Origin: Psychrobacter fozii
GTDB lineage: Bacteria; Pseudomonadota; Gammaproteobacteria; Pseudomonadales; Moraxellaceae
Direction of reading: 5' to 3'
Length of the DNA: 64,000 bases
NCBI RefSeq assembly: GCF_003217155.1
Contig: NZ_QJSU01000001.1
Location: forward strand, 62,001 to 126,000
Shown here piece by piece: positions 1 to 9,471 of this stretch (position 1 is the stretch's first letter; each line of letters opens with the position of its first letter). Below the pieces are notes generated by a model that was given only the letters and a program-made list of their open reading frames with translations, had not been told where the DNA came from and did no database searches. The position numbers were made by a program, and so were the translations under genes.

Positions 1-2
1 AA

Positions 3-1271
3 AATAAATCTCTCGAAGTACAGATTCGTACACATGAGATGCATTTTGAAGCAGAGCTTGGCATGTGCGCGCATGTTAACTACAAAGAAGGTTTGAAGAA
101 TAAAAAGGATAATTACCTCAATCAAAGAATCAGCTCTCTGCGTCAACTTTTATCTATTAATAATGAAACACGCAATCAGCTACGGTCATCTTCATTAACA
201 GGTGAGGATCTCGATGAGATAGAGCTCGACGAAGAAGAGCAACTCGTTGATTTTGATGAGCTAGAACGTATTTATATCTTCAGCCGTGATGGTGATATTA
301 CCGAATTACCAAAAGGTGCGACCGTTCTTGATTTTGCTTACTACGTGCATACTCAAGTTGGCAATCGTGCGCAAGCTGCTCGAGTCAATCAACGCTATGT
401 GCCGCTCACCTATCAGCTCAAAACGGGTGAACAAGTTGAAATCATCACTAAGGCATCACGTGAACCTAATCGCGATTGGCTGGTTGCCTCGCTCGGTTAT
501 ATTCACACCAACCGTGCACGCTCAAAACTAAGACAATGGTTTAACAAACAAGACCGTGATAAGAATATTGAGATTGGTCGTCAAATGCTCAGCAAAGAGC
601 TTGAACGACTATCGGTACATCCAAACAGTATCGATTTGAACGATTATCTTCAGCATTTCAATGCCAATACTACCGACGATATTATCGTTGGCTTGGTCAC
701 CGGTGATATCGGTCTAAACCAGTTAACCAGCCACATCTCGCGACAGCTACATCTAGAGCCTGAAAGGCCTCCTGAAGACTTTATACCCAGTGTAGATAAT
801 AGAGACACTGGTAAACTTGATGCCTATAAGATTCACATTGATGGTCTGGATAATATCGAAGTGAACCTAGCAGGTTGCTGTCATCCTGTACACGGTGAGC
901 CAATTGCTGGTTACATTACGTTGTCACGAGGGGTCAGTGTTCATAATCGTGGCTGCCCTGAGTATTCGCGTCTCATCGAGCGAGACCCTGAGCGTGCGAT
1001 AGAAGCCGCTTGGCGAGTACAATCTGGTCGTTATCAACCCGTTGATATCCATGTAGAGGCTTATGATAGACGAGGGCTATTGCGTGACTTGACACAAATT
1101 ATTGATAAAGAAAACGTCAATATTCGTCAGGTTCAGACACTTAGCAATGACGATAATATTGCCTTTTTGAAATTTCATATTGAAGTTTCGGGACTGGCTC
1201 ATTTGTCTAAACTGCTAGCTAAACTAGAGCAACAGCATGGTATCTTGCATGCTCGTCGCGCCGTTGTTTAA
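3..1271 (+). CDS. relA: RelA (GTP pyrophosphokinase), 3' part only
   Basis: Stringent-response (p)ppGpp synthetase, cut by the left edge of the window. The reading frame is open from base 3 and begins with LEVQIRTHEMHFEAELG, the end of the synthetase domain, so the internal ATG at base 39 is not the true start. After it come a TGS domain (YIFSRDGDITELPKGATVLD), a helical region, a Cys-rich segment (AGCCHPVHGEPIAGYIT ... NRGCPE) and a C-terminal ACT domain. The text DRDKNIEIGRQMLSKEL and GDIGLNQ follows RelA rather than SpoT in family memory. The catalytic half lies outside the window. mutM follows 54 bp downstream on the same strand. Confidence 0.93.
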   Translation, partial: NKSLEVQIRTHEMHFEAELGMCAHVNYKEGLKNKKDNYLNQRISSLRQLLSINNETRNQLRSSSLTGEDLDEIELDEEEQLVDFDELERIYIFSRDGDITELPKGATVLDFAYYVHTQVGNRAQAARVNQRYVPLTYQLKTGEQVEIITKASREPNRDWLVASLGYIHTNRARSKLRQWFNKQDRDKNIEIGRQMLSKELERLSVHPNSIDLNDYLQHFNANTTDDIIVGLVTGDIGLNQLTSHISRQLHLEPERPPEDFIPSVDNRDTGKLDAYKIHIDGLDNIEVNLAGCCHPVHGEPIAGYITLSRGVSVHNRGCPEYSRLIERDPERAIEAAWRVQSGRYQPVDIHVEAYDRRGLLRDLTQIIDKENVNIRQVQTLSNDDNIAFLKFHIEVSGLAHLSKLLAKLEQQHGILHARRAVV

Positions 1272-1325
1272 ATACAAGCCTAGCTATACATATTCACTTA
1301 ATCATAAAGTTGCCATAGAAATATC

Positions 1326-2264
1326 ATGCCTGAATTGCCTGAAGTAGAAACGACCAAAACTAGCCTAGCGCCGTTACTAGGGCAACAGGTTATCGATGTA
1401 AAAATATTTCAGCCGAAGCTACGCTGGGCGATGCCAGATGACTTAGATATCTTGGTTGATTTCACACTAGATAGTGTCGAGCGCCGAGCAAAATATTTAA
1501 TACTGAACTTTTTACCTGCATCATCTAATGATAGTAGCGCAGTGGTGCAATCTGATAAGCTAGCACCTCGAGAGCTTTTAATTCATTTAGGCATGTCAGG
1601 TAGCTTACAGCAGCACAGTTACGGTACAGATAAACGCAAACATGATCATTTAGTAATAGTGTTCAATAATGCTGATAATATCAAATCCCAGCTACACTAT
1701 TATGACCCAAGACGATTTGGCTCGGTATTATGGTATCAAGATTATAGCGCCAAGCTATTGGACCACCTAGGTCCTGAGCCACTTTCAGATACATTTACTG
1801 CGGACTATCTATACCACTTGATTCAACGTACAAGCGTATCTAGTGAAAACGCCGTGTCCACAGTCACAAATAAAGCTAAATCAAAAAAGCAACCTATCTC
1901 CCGCCCTATCAAGTCAGTTATCATGGAGCAGCAGGTGGTGGTAGGTGTAGGGAATATCTATGCCACAGAAAGCTTGTATTTATCAGGCATTCACCCAGCC
2001 ACACCTTCTCATCAATTATCGTACGAGCAGATCGTTCTATTAGTTGATCACATTAAAGTTATCCTAAAAAAAGCGATAGCACTTGGCGGTTCGACACTAA
2101 GAGATTTTACCGTTGCTAGCGGTCAAACAGGTTACTTTCAGCAGACATTAAACGTTTACGGTAGACAAGGTGAAGCGTGTCCAGATTGTCAGACAACACT
2201 TGAGAATATCAAGCTTAATGGCCGAGCCAGTGTCTTTTGCCCTAGTTGTCAACCAATGGGTTAA
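1326..2264 (+). CDS. mutM: Formamidopyrimidine-DNA glycosylase (Fpg/MutM)
   Basis: Base-excision repair glycosylase/AP lyase that removes 8-oxoguanine and other oxidised purines. The N-terminus is the diagnostic MPELPEVET, with Pro2 as catalytic nucleophile and Glu3 as acid. Lys56 lies in ERRAKYLIL, and the C-terminus carries the four-cysteine zinc finger (CPDCQ ... NGRASVFCPSCQ) with its DNA-binding Arg. At 312 residues it is longer than the usual ~270. Two low-complexity insertions explain this: one around residues 67-85 (Ser/Asp-rich) and one around 170-195 (Ser/Lys-rich). Such insertions are common in Psychrobacter-type proteins and do not touch catalytic motifs. Confidence 0.95.
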   Translation: MPELPEVETTKTSLAPLLGQQVIDVKIFQPKLRWAMPDDLDILVDFTLDSVERRAKYLILNFLPASSNDSSAVVQSDKLAPRELLIHLGMSGSLQQHSYGTDKRKHDHLVIVFNNADNIKSQLHYYDPRRFGSVLWYQDYSAKLLDHLGPEPLSDTFTADYLYHLIQRTSVSSENAVSTVTNKAKSKKQPISRPIKSVIMEQQVVVGVGNIYATESLYLSGIHPATPSHQLSYEQIVLLVDHIKVILKKAIALGGSTLRDFTVASGQTGYFQQTLNVYGRQGEACPDCQTTLENIKLNGRASVFCPSCQPMG

Positions 2265-2544
2265 CCATAATTTTCAGTAATTTTACCTACCCGTTTCGAT
2301 CTACAATCAACAGCGTAGTAATTTCATTTGAATGTCTTATATTTTTTCATTCAAACCAGCATATCATGCGCATTTTTGTTGCTTATTAACGCACATCTTG
2401 CTTTAATAGTAATAACACTTACATAAATAGTGCATACGGTTTATTTATCTGTAATATTTAGCTTACCTATCGCTGCGAGGATATTTTTTTGTAGAAATAT
2501 CAGCAGCCACTAATCATACCAATTGTGAATTTTAGGATATCGTT

Positions 2545-2985
2545 ATGACTGTTAAAGCCAAGAAACAACGCACAGTTAAGCAAAAAGCTTTTACTGTTGC
2601 TACCAGCTTAAGTCTGTTGGTCGCTAGCATGCAGCCAGCCTTGGCCGCAATAGAGATTGATGAAACTGACTTTGGGCCTTCCTACGGAACCATGGTTGCG
2701 GATGCTACCGTAGGCAAGCCTCTTCAACTGGTCGGCGCCGTTGCTGGTACTGCACTCTATCTTGTTAGCCTACCTTTCTCCCTAATCGGTGGCAACGCAG
2801 ATCAAGCGCAGCAGAAGCTATTTGTCGAGCCTTGGGATGCGATGGGCCGTTGCTTAGGCTGCTCTGTTGCTGAAGACAACTATTATAAGTCACAAGCAAA
2901 TGATAACAACCTTGTGCGTATCGTCGTCGACCAACCATCAGAAATTTTAATCAATACAAACGACTACGTAATCGTTAATCCATAA
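2545..2985 (+). CDS. Small exported protein of unknown function
   Basis: A 146-residue protein with a positively charged N-terminus and a hydrophobic signal segment ending near MQPALAAIE, so probably secreted to the periplasm or envelope. The mature part has a second hydrophobic stretch (LVGAVAGTALYLVSLPFSLIGG) that could insert in a membrane, then a Cys pair (GRCLGCSV). An SD-like AGGATATCGTT precedes the ATG. Similar short proteins exist in Moraxellaceae, sometimes with an unsupported 'multidrug transporter' label; nothing here supports transport. It stands alone, between a 280-bp AT-rich gap after mutM (no gene seen) and a terminator. Confidence 0.75.
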   Translation: MTVKAKKQRTVKQKAFTVATSLSLLVASMQPALAAIEIDETDFGPSYGTMVADATVGKPLQLVGAVAGTALYLVSLPFSLIGGNADQAQQKLFVEPWDAMGRCLGCSVAEDNYYKSQANDNNLVRIVVDQPSEILINTNDYVIVNP

Positions 2986-3055
2986 GCAGTTATTTTTAAG
3001 TATATTGCATTATAATATATAGATACTAAATCTAATTTGTTTGTAAATTGACAAT

Positions 3056-3087
3056 AAAAAAGGCTAACGTCGCGTTAGCCTTTTTTA
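3056..3087. terminator. Bidirectional intrinsic terminator
   Basis: A 9-bp perfect stem (AGGCTAACG / CGTTAGCCT) with a 3-nt loop, flanked by an A-run on the left and a T-run on the right. It separates the convergent exported-protein gene and mscL, and can serve both. Confidence 0.88.
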
Positions 3088-3106
3088 TTTGCTACATTAA
3101 ATGACT

Positions 3107-3559
3107 TTATTTAGAGATGTCAGTATTACTTAATTTGGCACTAATTTCACGAAGTAATAGCACTTCTTCTGAAGGCTCCACAATGGCCTCTACCACTTCT
3201 TCTACTTCTTGAGCACGGCGCATTTTATTTACCGTTCTAACCATCATAAAGATAATGAAAGCTAAAATTAGGAAGTTAATAAGCACCGTAATAAAGTTAC
3301 CATATGCTAATACTGGAACACCCGATTCTTTAAGTGCATCATAGGTCATAGCAATACCTTCAGGTGCATCCCCTAATACTAAGAACATGTTCTTAAAGTC
3401 AATTTCGCCACCGAATATAAAGGCGACGATAGGCATGATAATGTCTGCCACAAGAGAAGTTGTGATGGTTGCAAAAGCACCACCAATGATGACACCAACT
3501 GCTAGGTCCATCACATTACCTTTTAACGCAAACTCTTTAAACTCAGATACCATACTCAT
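3107..3559 (-). CDS. mscL: Large-conductance mechanosensitive channel MscL
   Basis: Homopentameric inner-membrane channel that opens on hypo-osmotic shock. The N-terminal amphipathic helix and TM1 pore motif are typical ([20 protein letters not shown]), followed by TM2 ([19 protein letters not shown]) and a charged C-terminal helix. 150 residues, close to the usual 130-145. The first ATG is preferred because GGGG lies 7 nt upstream of it. Single gene between two terminators. Confidence 0.96.
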   Translation of the reverse strand: MSMVSEFKEFALKGNVMDLAVGVIIGGAFATITTSLVADIIMPIVAFIFGGEIDFKNMFLVLGDAPEGIAMTYDALKESGVPVLAYGNFITVLINFLILAFIIFMMVRTVNKMRRAQEVEEVVEAIVEPSEEVLLLREISAKLSNTDISK

Positions 3560-3692
3560 TATTTTTCCCCAAAGTTTATCTATAACCAGATATCTATCTA
3601 TCTAATTGTCGCCACAATCGGCTTTAATAGTAATTATTGAATATATTAATACGACTATTCATTCTGTCTATATTTTTGCAAAATTACAACAC

Positions 3693-3747
3693 AAAAAAAA
3701 GCAGTATAAAGTGAAGCACTATTCGCTTACCTTATACTGCTAGTTTT
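3693..3747. terminator. Intrinsic terminator downstream of typA
   Basis: Long hairpin: GCAGTATAA (3701-3709) pairs with TTATACTGC (3732-3740), with a bulged inner stem (GTGAAGC/GCTTAC). There is an A-run on one side and a T-run on the other. It lies about 95 bp after the typA stop. Confidence 0.8.
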
Positions 3748-3840
3748 TTAACTGCTTCAATGTCAGAAAATTTTTACTGACATTGAATTTCAGCGTCAAA
3801 CATCAATGATATGAATTACTAAGTAACTCATTTATTGATA

Positions 3841-5691
3841 TTAAGCACCTTTTTTACCACGGCCGTGACGCTTACGCTCACTTTCAGTCAAGTAACGCTT
3901 ACGTAGACGAATCGCTTTAGGGGTTACTTCAACCAATTCATCATCTTGAATAAATTCAAGTGCTTGCTCAAGCGTAAACTTAACTGCTGGCGTCAACGTC
4001 AATGCTTCATCAGTACCACTAGCACGTACGTTGGTTAGCTGTTTAGCTGTCGTTGGGTTAACAGTCATGTCATCGTTACGAGAGTTCAGACCGACAATCA
4101 TACCTTCGTAAACTTCAAGCTGTGGCTCAGCAAATAACTTACCACGTTTTTGAAGGTTAAATAGTGCAAAGCCTAGGCAAACACCTTTAGCCATAGAAAC
4201 CAATACACCATTAGAGCGACCACCAACATCACCGATCTTTTGCGGACCGTAATGTGAGAAGCTAGAAGTCATGATACCGCTGCCTGAAGTCAGAGTTAAG
4301 AACTCAGAACGGAAACCAATCAGACCACGAGCAGGAATAGTCGCTTCAATACGCATACGACCTTTACCATCAAGTTCCATGTTAGTCATCTCGCCTTTGC
4401 GTAGACCAACTTGCTCCATGATAGAACCTTGATGCCCGTCTTCAATATCGAACACAACGTTTTCATACGGCTCTTGTAACTTACCATCAACTTCTTTAAC
4501 GATAACTTCTGGGCCTGAAACACCCATCTCAAAACCTTCACGACGCATGTTTTCGATAAGTACAGATAAGTGAAGCTCACCGCGACCTGATACTTTAAAT
4601 TTATCAGGAGACTCTGTGTCTTCTACACGTAGTGCTACGTTATGAATCAATTCACGCTCAAGACGCTCACGAATATTACGTGACGTCACAAACTTACCAT
4701 CACGACCAGCGAACGGTGAGTTGTTTACTTGAAAATTCATTGATACGGTAGGTTCATCTACCGTTAGTGCTGGTAATGCTTCAACATTAGCTGGATCACA
4801 AATCGTATCTGAGATATTAAGTGCGTCAATACCAGTGATACAAACGATATCACCAGCTTGTGCATCTTCAACATCAATACGATCAAGACCATGATAGCCC
4901 ATGATTTTTAGAATACGGCCATTACGCGTGTTGCCATGCTTGTCAATGACAGTTACTTGCGTGTTCAATTTAACTTTACCACGCTGGATACGACCAATAC
5001 CGATAACACCAACAAAGCTGTTGTAGTCAAGGCTTGAGATTTGCATGCGGAATGGTGCATCTGCATCAACCTGTGGAGCCTGTACAACATCAACGATAGT
5101 TTTGAATAGTGGCGTCATATCATCAGCTAAATTATCAGCTTCTAAACCTGCAACACCGTTCAATGCTGATGCATAAACAACTGGGAAATCAAGCTGCTCA
5201 TCAGTCGCACCTAGGTTATCAAACAAATCAAAGATTTGATCCATTACCCAATCAGGACGCGAACCAGGACGGTCAATTTTGTTGATAACAACAATAGGCT
5301 TTAGACCTTGCTCAAATGCTTTTTGCGTTACAAAACGAGTCTGAGGCATTGGACCATCAACAGCGTCAACAACTAGTAATACGCAGTCAACCATTGACAT
5401 AACACGCTCAACTTCACCACCGAAATCGGCGTGACCTGGGGTGTCAACAATGTTGATACGGTATTCTGTATCTACAGTTTGATCTGTCCAGCGGATAGCT
5501 GTGTTTTTAGCCAAAATAGTAATACCACGTTCTTGCTCAATATCGCCTGAATCCATTGCACGTTCAGCAACGTTTGCACGGTCGCCAAAAGTACCAGACT
5601 GATGTAATAACTTATCAACCAAAGTTGTTTTACCGTGGTCAACGTGGGCAATAATTGCAATGTTACGCAGGTGTTTGATATCGTTCGCCAT
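3841..5691 (-). CDS. typA: Translational GTPase TypA/BipA
   Basis: Ribosome-associated GTPase of the EF-G/LepA family, involved in ribosome assembly and stress or cold adaptation. GTP motifs are clear: [10 protein letters not shown] (P-loop), [10 protein letters not shown] and NKIDRP. The C-terminal BipA-specific region ends in [18 protein letters not shown]. The frame stays open for 37 codons upstream (to 5802), but the family begins at [20 protein letters not shown], so 5691 is chosen, giving 616 residues (family ~605). It is transcribed alone, with the hairpin at 5883-5906 in its leader. Confidence 0.96.
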   Translation of the reverse strand: MANDIKHLRNIAIIAHVDHGKTTLVDKLLHQSGTFGDRANVAERAMDSGDIEQERGITILAKNTAIRWTDQTVDTEYRINIVDTPGHADFGGEVERVMSMVDCVLLVVDAVDGPMPQTRFVTQKAFEQGLKPIVVINKIDRPGSRPDWVMDQIFDLFDNLGATDEQLDFPVVYASALNGVAGLEADNLADDMTPLFKTIVDVVQAPQVDADAPFRMQISSLDYNSFVGVIGIGRIQRGKVKLNTQVTVIDKHGNTRNGRILKIMGYHGLDRIDVEDAQAGDIVCITGIDALNISDTICDPANVEALPALTVDEPTVSMNFQVNNSPFAGRDGKFVTSRNIRERLERELIHNVALRVEDTESPDKFKVSGRGELHLSVLIENMRREGFEMGVSGPEVIVKEVDGKLQEPYENVVFDIEDGHQGSIMEQVGLRKGEMTNMELDGKGRMRIEATIPARGLIGFRSEFLTLTSGSGIMTSSFSHYGPQKIGDVGGRSNGVLVSMAKGVCLGFALFNLQKRGKLFAEPQLEVYEGMIVGLNSRNDDMTVNPTTAKQLTNVRASGTDEALTLTPAVKFTLEQALEFIQDDELVEVTPKAIRLRKRYLTESERKRHGRGKKGA

Positions 5692-5882
5692 ATAAAATGC
5701 TCGTTTCGTCTTAAAAAATGCAGTAGCAGTAAGCGCCGCCGGATAAACCTTTATCATCAACCAGATAGATATTGAATACTTACTTTTAGACGACTGCACC
5801 ATAAGTGCTGTTAATCAAATAATTTCAATATAATCAAGAATCTACACTGATAAATTCATCATACAGATAGCTATGCTAATGT

Positions 5883-5906
5883 ACATTCTGTCAATTTACA
5901 GAATGT
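5883..5906. promoter_or_regulatory. Inverted repeat in the typA upstream region
   Basis: ACATTCTGT and ACAGAATGT form a perfect 9-bp inverted repeat with a 6-nt spacer, about 190 bp upstream of the typA start. On the minus strand it contains TTGACA and lies just downstream of a TATACT box. It could be an operator or an RNA hairpin; there is no T-run, so it is not an intrinsic terminator. Confidence 0.4.
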
Positions 5907-5974
5907 TTGGGCAGCTAGTATAACATTATTGATTCATAAATTTATGTAATAACTCACTTTTCTCAATACATAAA

Positions 5975-6007
5975 CAAAAAAAAGCCACCCAGTGGGTAGC
6001 TTTTTTT
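5975..6007 (-). terminator. Intrinsic terminator of the ompA-family gene
   Basis: Imperfect stem AGCCACCC / GGGTAGCT with A-run and T-run flanks, 40 bp after the ompA stop on the minus strand. Confidence 0.78.
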
Positions 6008-6046
6008 GTAACTATATATTTAATCACATAACCAATTGGCTATTAC

Positions 6047-7324
6047 TTATTGAACAACCATATCTTTAGTTTGTTCAACAGTCATTGTTTTGTCACCAGT
6101 GATGATGGCATAAACGCGACGGTTCATAGCACGACCTTCTTCAGTGTCGTTTGGAGCGATTGGGTTATCATAACCATAACCAACAGTTGATAGACGGTTT
6201 GGAGCGATACCGAATTCGTTAGTTAGCATAGATTTAACTGCAACGGCACGAGCTTCAGACAGACGTTGGTTGTAACGTGCTGAAGGACCAGTTTTAGAAG
6301 CATGACCTTCTACGCGTGCTACAGAGTTAGGATACTCACGCATCTTCTCTGCTACTTTAGCGATTTCTGGCTGGTACTGAGTTTTGATAGCTGATTTATC
6401 GTTATCAAAGAATACACGTAGTTCCATTTTCAGTTCATCAGTAATATCTACTGGTACTGGGCAACCGCGCTCATCTACTACGACGTTCATTGGAGTGCCT
6501 GGGCATGCATCGATGCTATCAGGTACGCCATCACCATCAGAATCAAGATCAGATTCAACTACTACTACTGGAGTAGTGTCAACCATTGGCTCTTGCATTG
6601 GCGGTACTGCTACTGTAGGTGCTAGATGGCCACCAAGTACAACTTCTAGACCGGCCAAAGCCATGCCTTCCCACCAGTTGTTATCAAAGTTATGAATCGC
6701 ACGAGCTTCACCACGTAGGCTTAAAGCATCGTTGATACGATACATAGCACCTAGACCTAGGTTACCGATAGTATCTTTAGAGCTTGATACTTCAGTACCA
6801 GCAGTAACTGTTTCGCCAGTTACATCAGAAACATAAGTTTCTTGGTTTTCTACTTTGATCTTAGATTGACCAGCACCAACCAATACATATGGCTTGAATG
6901 CGCTATCAGTATAACCAGTAAACTCTTCAGTACCGATTAAGAAGTTACCAGAAAGCATGGTTTGTTCAACATCAAAACGGTTAGCACCAGATTTAGCTGA
7001 ATCTTCAGAAGCTTCGCCATTAGCATTTGATACACCATACTCAACTTGGAACTGAGTAGAAGGAGTAAGCTCGATACCTAGAGCAGCACCAGTATATAGG
7101 CTACTTTCTTTAGCTACGCCGCCGTTAGAGTTGCCATCACGATCCGTGTTTTCTTGCAAGTTTTTGCCGGTACGAAGGATATCACGCTGCTTGTCAGCAG
7201 TATCACTGATATCATCAGTAACATGGTAACCTAGTAATAATGGGCTAATCGTTACACCAGCGTTAGCAGCTAAAGGTGCTGCTGCTACTGCAACCAATGC
7301 TAGAGCTATTTTATTCAATTTCAT
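6047..7324 (-). CDS. ompA: OmpA-family outer membrane protein
   Basis: Outer-membrane beta-barrel with a periplasmic OmpA-like domain. Order: signal peptide (MKLNKIALALVAVAAAPLAANA), N-terminal barrel to about residue 245, proline-rich linker, an acidic calcium-type repeat (DSDGDGVPDSIDACP), then the OmpA/MotB domain (ELRVFFDNDKS ... EGRAMNRRVYAII). The domain closely parallels Acinetobacter OmpA as I recall it. However, where the family has GHTDNTG this protein reads GHASKTG, so the Asp that binds diaminopimelate is Ser, while the partner Arg (LSEARA) is kept. A strong SD (GGAGGAAGTCC) precedes the ATG. It has its own terminator and a long upstream region. Confidence 0.95.
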   Translation of the reverse strand: MKLNKIALALVAVAAAPLAANAGVTISPLLLGYHVTDDISDTADKQRDILRTGKNLQENTDRDGNSNGGVAKESSLYTGAALGIELTPSTQFQVEYGVSNANGEASEDSAKSGANRFDVEQTMLSGNFLIGTEEFTGYTDSAFKPYVLVGAGQSKIKVENQETYVSDVTGETVTAGTEVSSSKDTIGNLGLGAMYRINDALSLRGEARAIHNFDNNWWEGMALAGLEVVLGGHLAPTVAVPPMQEPMVDTTPVVVVESDLDSDGDGVPDSIDACPGTPMNVVVDERGCPVPVDITDELKMELRVFFDNDKSAIKTQYQPEIAKVAEKMREYPNSVARVEGHASKTGPSARYNQRLSEARAVAVKSMLTNEFGIAPNRLSTVGYGYDNPIAPNDTEEGRAMNRRVYAIITGDKTMTVEQTKDMVVQ

Positions 7325-7892
7325 GGACTTCCTCCAAAGGATAATTTTAGTGATGCATTAAGCAAAACCGTTTCTCAAGATGCTTCAAATAGACATCTTT
7401 TACGAATTTCAAGTGACAAAGCAAAACCAATTAAGGAGTAGCTTAGCGATTATCGATTCAGTTTACAACTTTTTTCGTTAAGGAGCTACACATTATTACA
7501 CGATAATGTTGTAACTAAAACACAATAGCTTGCTGGAGTTACCTAGAACTAACACGCCTTACGCATTCTATCTTTTGTATGTCAGTTTCACATAGATAGT
7601 AAACTGAATAGCACCTATTGCCTGAGCATATTTTAATACGGTAAGTAATTTTTCTCTATTATTAAAACTCTTCATTCACTAATTGAAACAAATTTTGACA
7701 GTAGACATATATTCTGTATATATTAAGATAGCCAACATTATTCTGTATATGTGAAATGCTAACCTGTTTTTAAGTTTTTATGAGATCAAGACACTGAAGC
7801 TATAAGGTCTTTATAAAATACTTGAACAGCCAATGACAAAAAGCGAGATTGTTTTATTGAAACAAGTTACTCACTATAGGTAATAAGACCTT
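7325..7892. other. 568-bp AT-rich divergent intergenic region
   Basis: Lies between the divergent ompA-family and pseudopilin genes, so it should hold both promoters. I see one plausible plus-strand promoter (7695-7724) and a 12-bp direct repeat (TATTCTGTATAT at 7710-7721 and 7739-7750). No convincing ompA promoter, ORF or RNA gene was recognised. Confidence 0.6.
7695..7724 (+). promoter_or_regulatory. Candidate sigma-70 promoter for the pseudopilin gene
   Basis: TTGACA (7695-7700), then TATATA at 16 nt or TATATT at 18 nt spacing. It overlaps the first copy of the TATTCTGTATAT repeat. Position and orientation fit the gene at 7893; no experimental support. Confidence 0.4.
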
Positions 7893-8612
7893 ATGACACT
7901 GCTATATAGAATATTATCAAGTTATAGAAAGATATTTGCATTTTTGTCACTTTTATTGATATTGATTCAGTATAAGCACGTCCATAAGAGATTTACCTTT
8001 TTCGTAATGCAACTTTACATGTCGTTTTCTGACAAATCTACGTTTGATAAAGTCACAATAAAGACAAACATATTTAAAGATAGACAAGGTTTTACGCTTG
8101 TCGAGCTTATTTTTACTATCGTTATTTTAGGGATTCTGGTGGCGATTGCCGTGCCATTCATACAAACACAATTAGCACATATGGAAGCCAAGCGTATTAG
8201 AAGTCAGTTAGAAAGCTCGCTGACCCTAGCGAAGGCTGAGAGTTATATTAGAAGACAGAATGTGATTGTCTGTTTATCTGATAGTGGAGGTCGCTGCTAT
8301 AGAGATAGCGACAAGACACTTTTGCTATTTGTAGACAAAAATGACAACAAGCACTTCGATACTCAAGTCGATTTTTTAATCGCTCAGCATGCATTGAGTC
8401 TTAAATATAGCAAGCTAAGTTTACGAGTTGGAGCTAAACGCCATTACACTAAGTTTTGGGGAGATAGTGGTCAACCTCGAGGGCACTTTGGACATATCAA
8501 ATACTGTCCAACCGTTGACTATAATGACGCGATGTACTTGATATCATTTAGCCAGACAGGCCGTATTACCCAAAAATTCAATGAAGACCATCCTACCGAA
8601 TGTAATAATTAG
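7893..8612 (+). CDS. FimT/GspH-like type IV pilus minor pilin
   Basis: Pseudopilin with the prepilin signature QGFTLVELIFTIVILGILVAIAV: cleavage after the Gly, Glu at +5, then one membrane helix. The GspH/FimT-like C-terminal domain contains Cys residues and the motif LLFVDKNDNKHFDTQVDFLI, and ends near FSQTGRI. The start is uncertain. From 7893 the leader before the cleavage site is ~65 residues and has an extra hydrophobic stretch; later ATGs at 8007 or 8019 give a leader of about 22-26 residues. Neither has a clear SD. No other pilus genes are nearby. Confidence 0.8.
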   Translation: MTLLYRILSSYRKIFAFLSLLLILIQYKHVHKRFTFFVMQLYMSFSDKSTFDKVTIKTNIFKDRQGFTLVELIFTIVILGILVAIAVPFIQTQLAHMEAKRIRSQLESSLTLAKAESYIRRQNVIVCLSDSGGRCYRDSDKTLLLFVDKNDNKHFDTQVDFLIAQHALSLKYSKLSLRVGAKRHYTKFWGDSGQPRGHFGHIKYCPTVDYNDAMYLISFSQTGRITQKFNEDHPTECNN

Positions 8613-8638
8613 GGCTATATACGATATTTTTTTAGTGA

Positions 8639-9415
8639 TTACTGATAACGTTGCTGCTGCTGCCATAACAAACGACTCTGCAACGGTTGGTAATCAAGCA
8701 AATGATCAATGAGGTGTCGATATAACTTCGACCAATGATTCAGAGTCGTTTTAGTAATACCCAACTCTGCCATCTTAATAAGATCGGCACCCATGAATAC
8801 AGTTTTCATCGTGGTATTTTCTAAATGTTCAGACTGTGATTCATTCTGTAAGACAGCCATAAACCCCACATCAGGTAAAAAGCAATAAGAACAATCCGGT
8901 TCGATAATATCTTGGACACTATCGTGGGTCAAAATTAAACTAAAACCCAACTCATTAAATAAGTGAGACTCAAATTGGCGCAGACACAATCGTAATTCAT
9001 CGGTATCTAAAGGCTGTCTAAGCTGATGTAGACTGTCTTGATAATGCTGCCACAATATAGGCATGGGGTCTTCAGTGGGTAACAATCGCCACAATATTTC
9101 ATTTAAGTACAATGCAGAGTATTGCTGCTGACCAGTGATATTTCCATAAGGTACTGACTCTAAAGTAGTAGCAATATCGTCTTTTTCTGCTGTACCTGTT
9201 GAAATTATATTTTGTGACGTGATATTGATTTGACTGAAGGTCTTTAAGTCACGTTTGCCAGTAGCAAAAAGTTGTAGCGGCATAAATAATGGCGCGCCTT
9301 TTTTCCCAATACCATGTATCACACCATGCTGCTGAGAAAATAAATAGTATAAAGCGCGCTTTTCTTGATAGGGACGCTGATGTAATAAGTAACCAACTAG
9401 TGCTTCGTTACGCAT
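8639..9415 (-). CDS. recO: DNA repair protein RecO
   Basis: RecFOR-pathway mediator that helps RecA load on SSB-coated single-stranded DNA. The N-terminal OB-fold reads EALVGYLLHQRPYQEKRALYYLFSQQHGV, followed by a helical domain (LRLCLRQFESHLFNELGF) with a CSYC pair. 258 residues, typical. It is the last gene of the lepA-lepB-DUF4845-rnc-era-recO series, 56 bp after era; the era-recO arrangement is common in proteobacteria. Confidence 0.92.
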   Translation of the reverse strand: MRNEALVGYLLHQRPYQEKRALYYLFSQQHGVIHGIGKKGAPLFMPLQLFATGKRDLKTFSQINITSQNIISTGTAEKDDIATTLESVPYGNITGQQQYSALYLNEILWRLLPTEDPMPILWQHYQDSLHQLRQPLDTDELRLCLRQFESHLFNELGFSLILTHDSVQDIIEPDCSYCFLPDVGFMAVLQNESQSEHLENTTMKTVFMGADLIKMAELGITKTTLNHWSKLYRHLIDHLLDYQPLQSRLLWQQQQRYQ

Positions 9416-9471
9416 TTTTTATTACCTCAGCATCTAACACATACAGAAATCTTTATAGTGCTAATGTCTAA

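Noticed and set aside
3841..5802. A 653-residue form of TypA
   Set aside because: The extra 37 N-terminal codons are unlike the family; the conserved start [10 protein letters not shown] at 5691 is the better choice.
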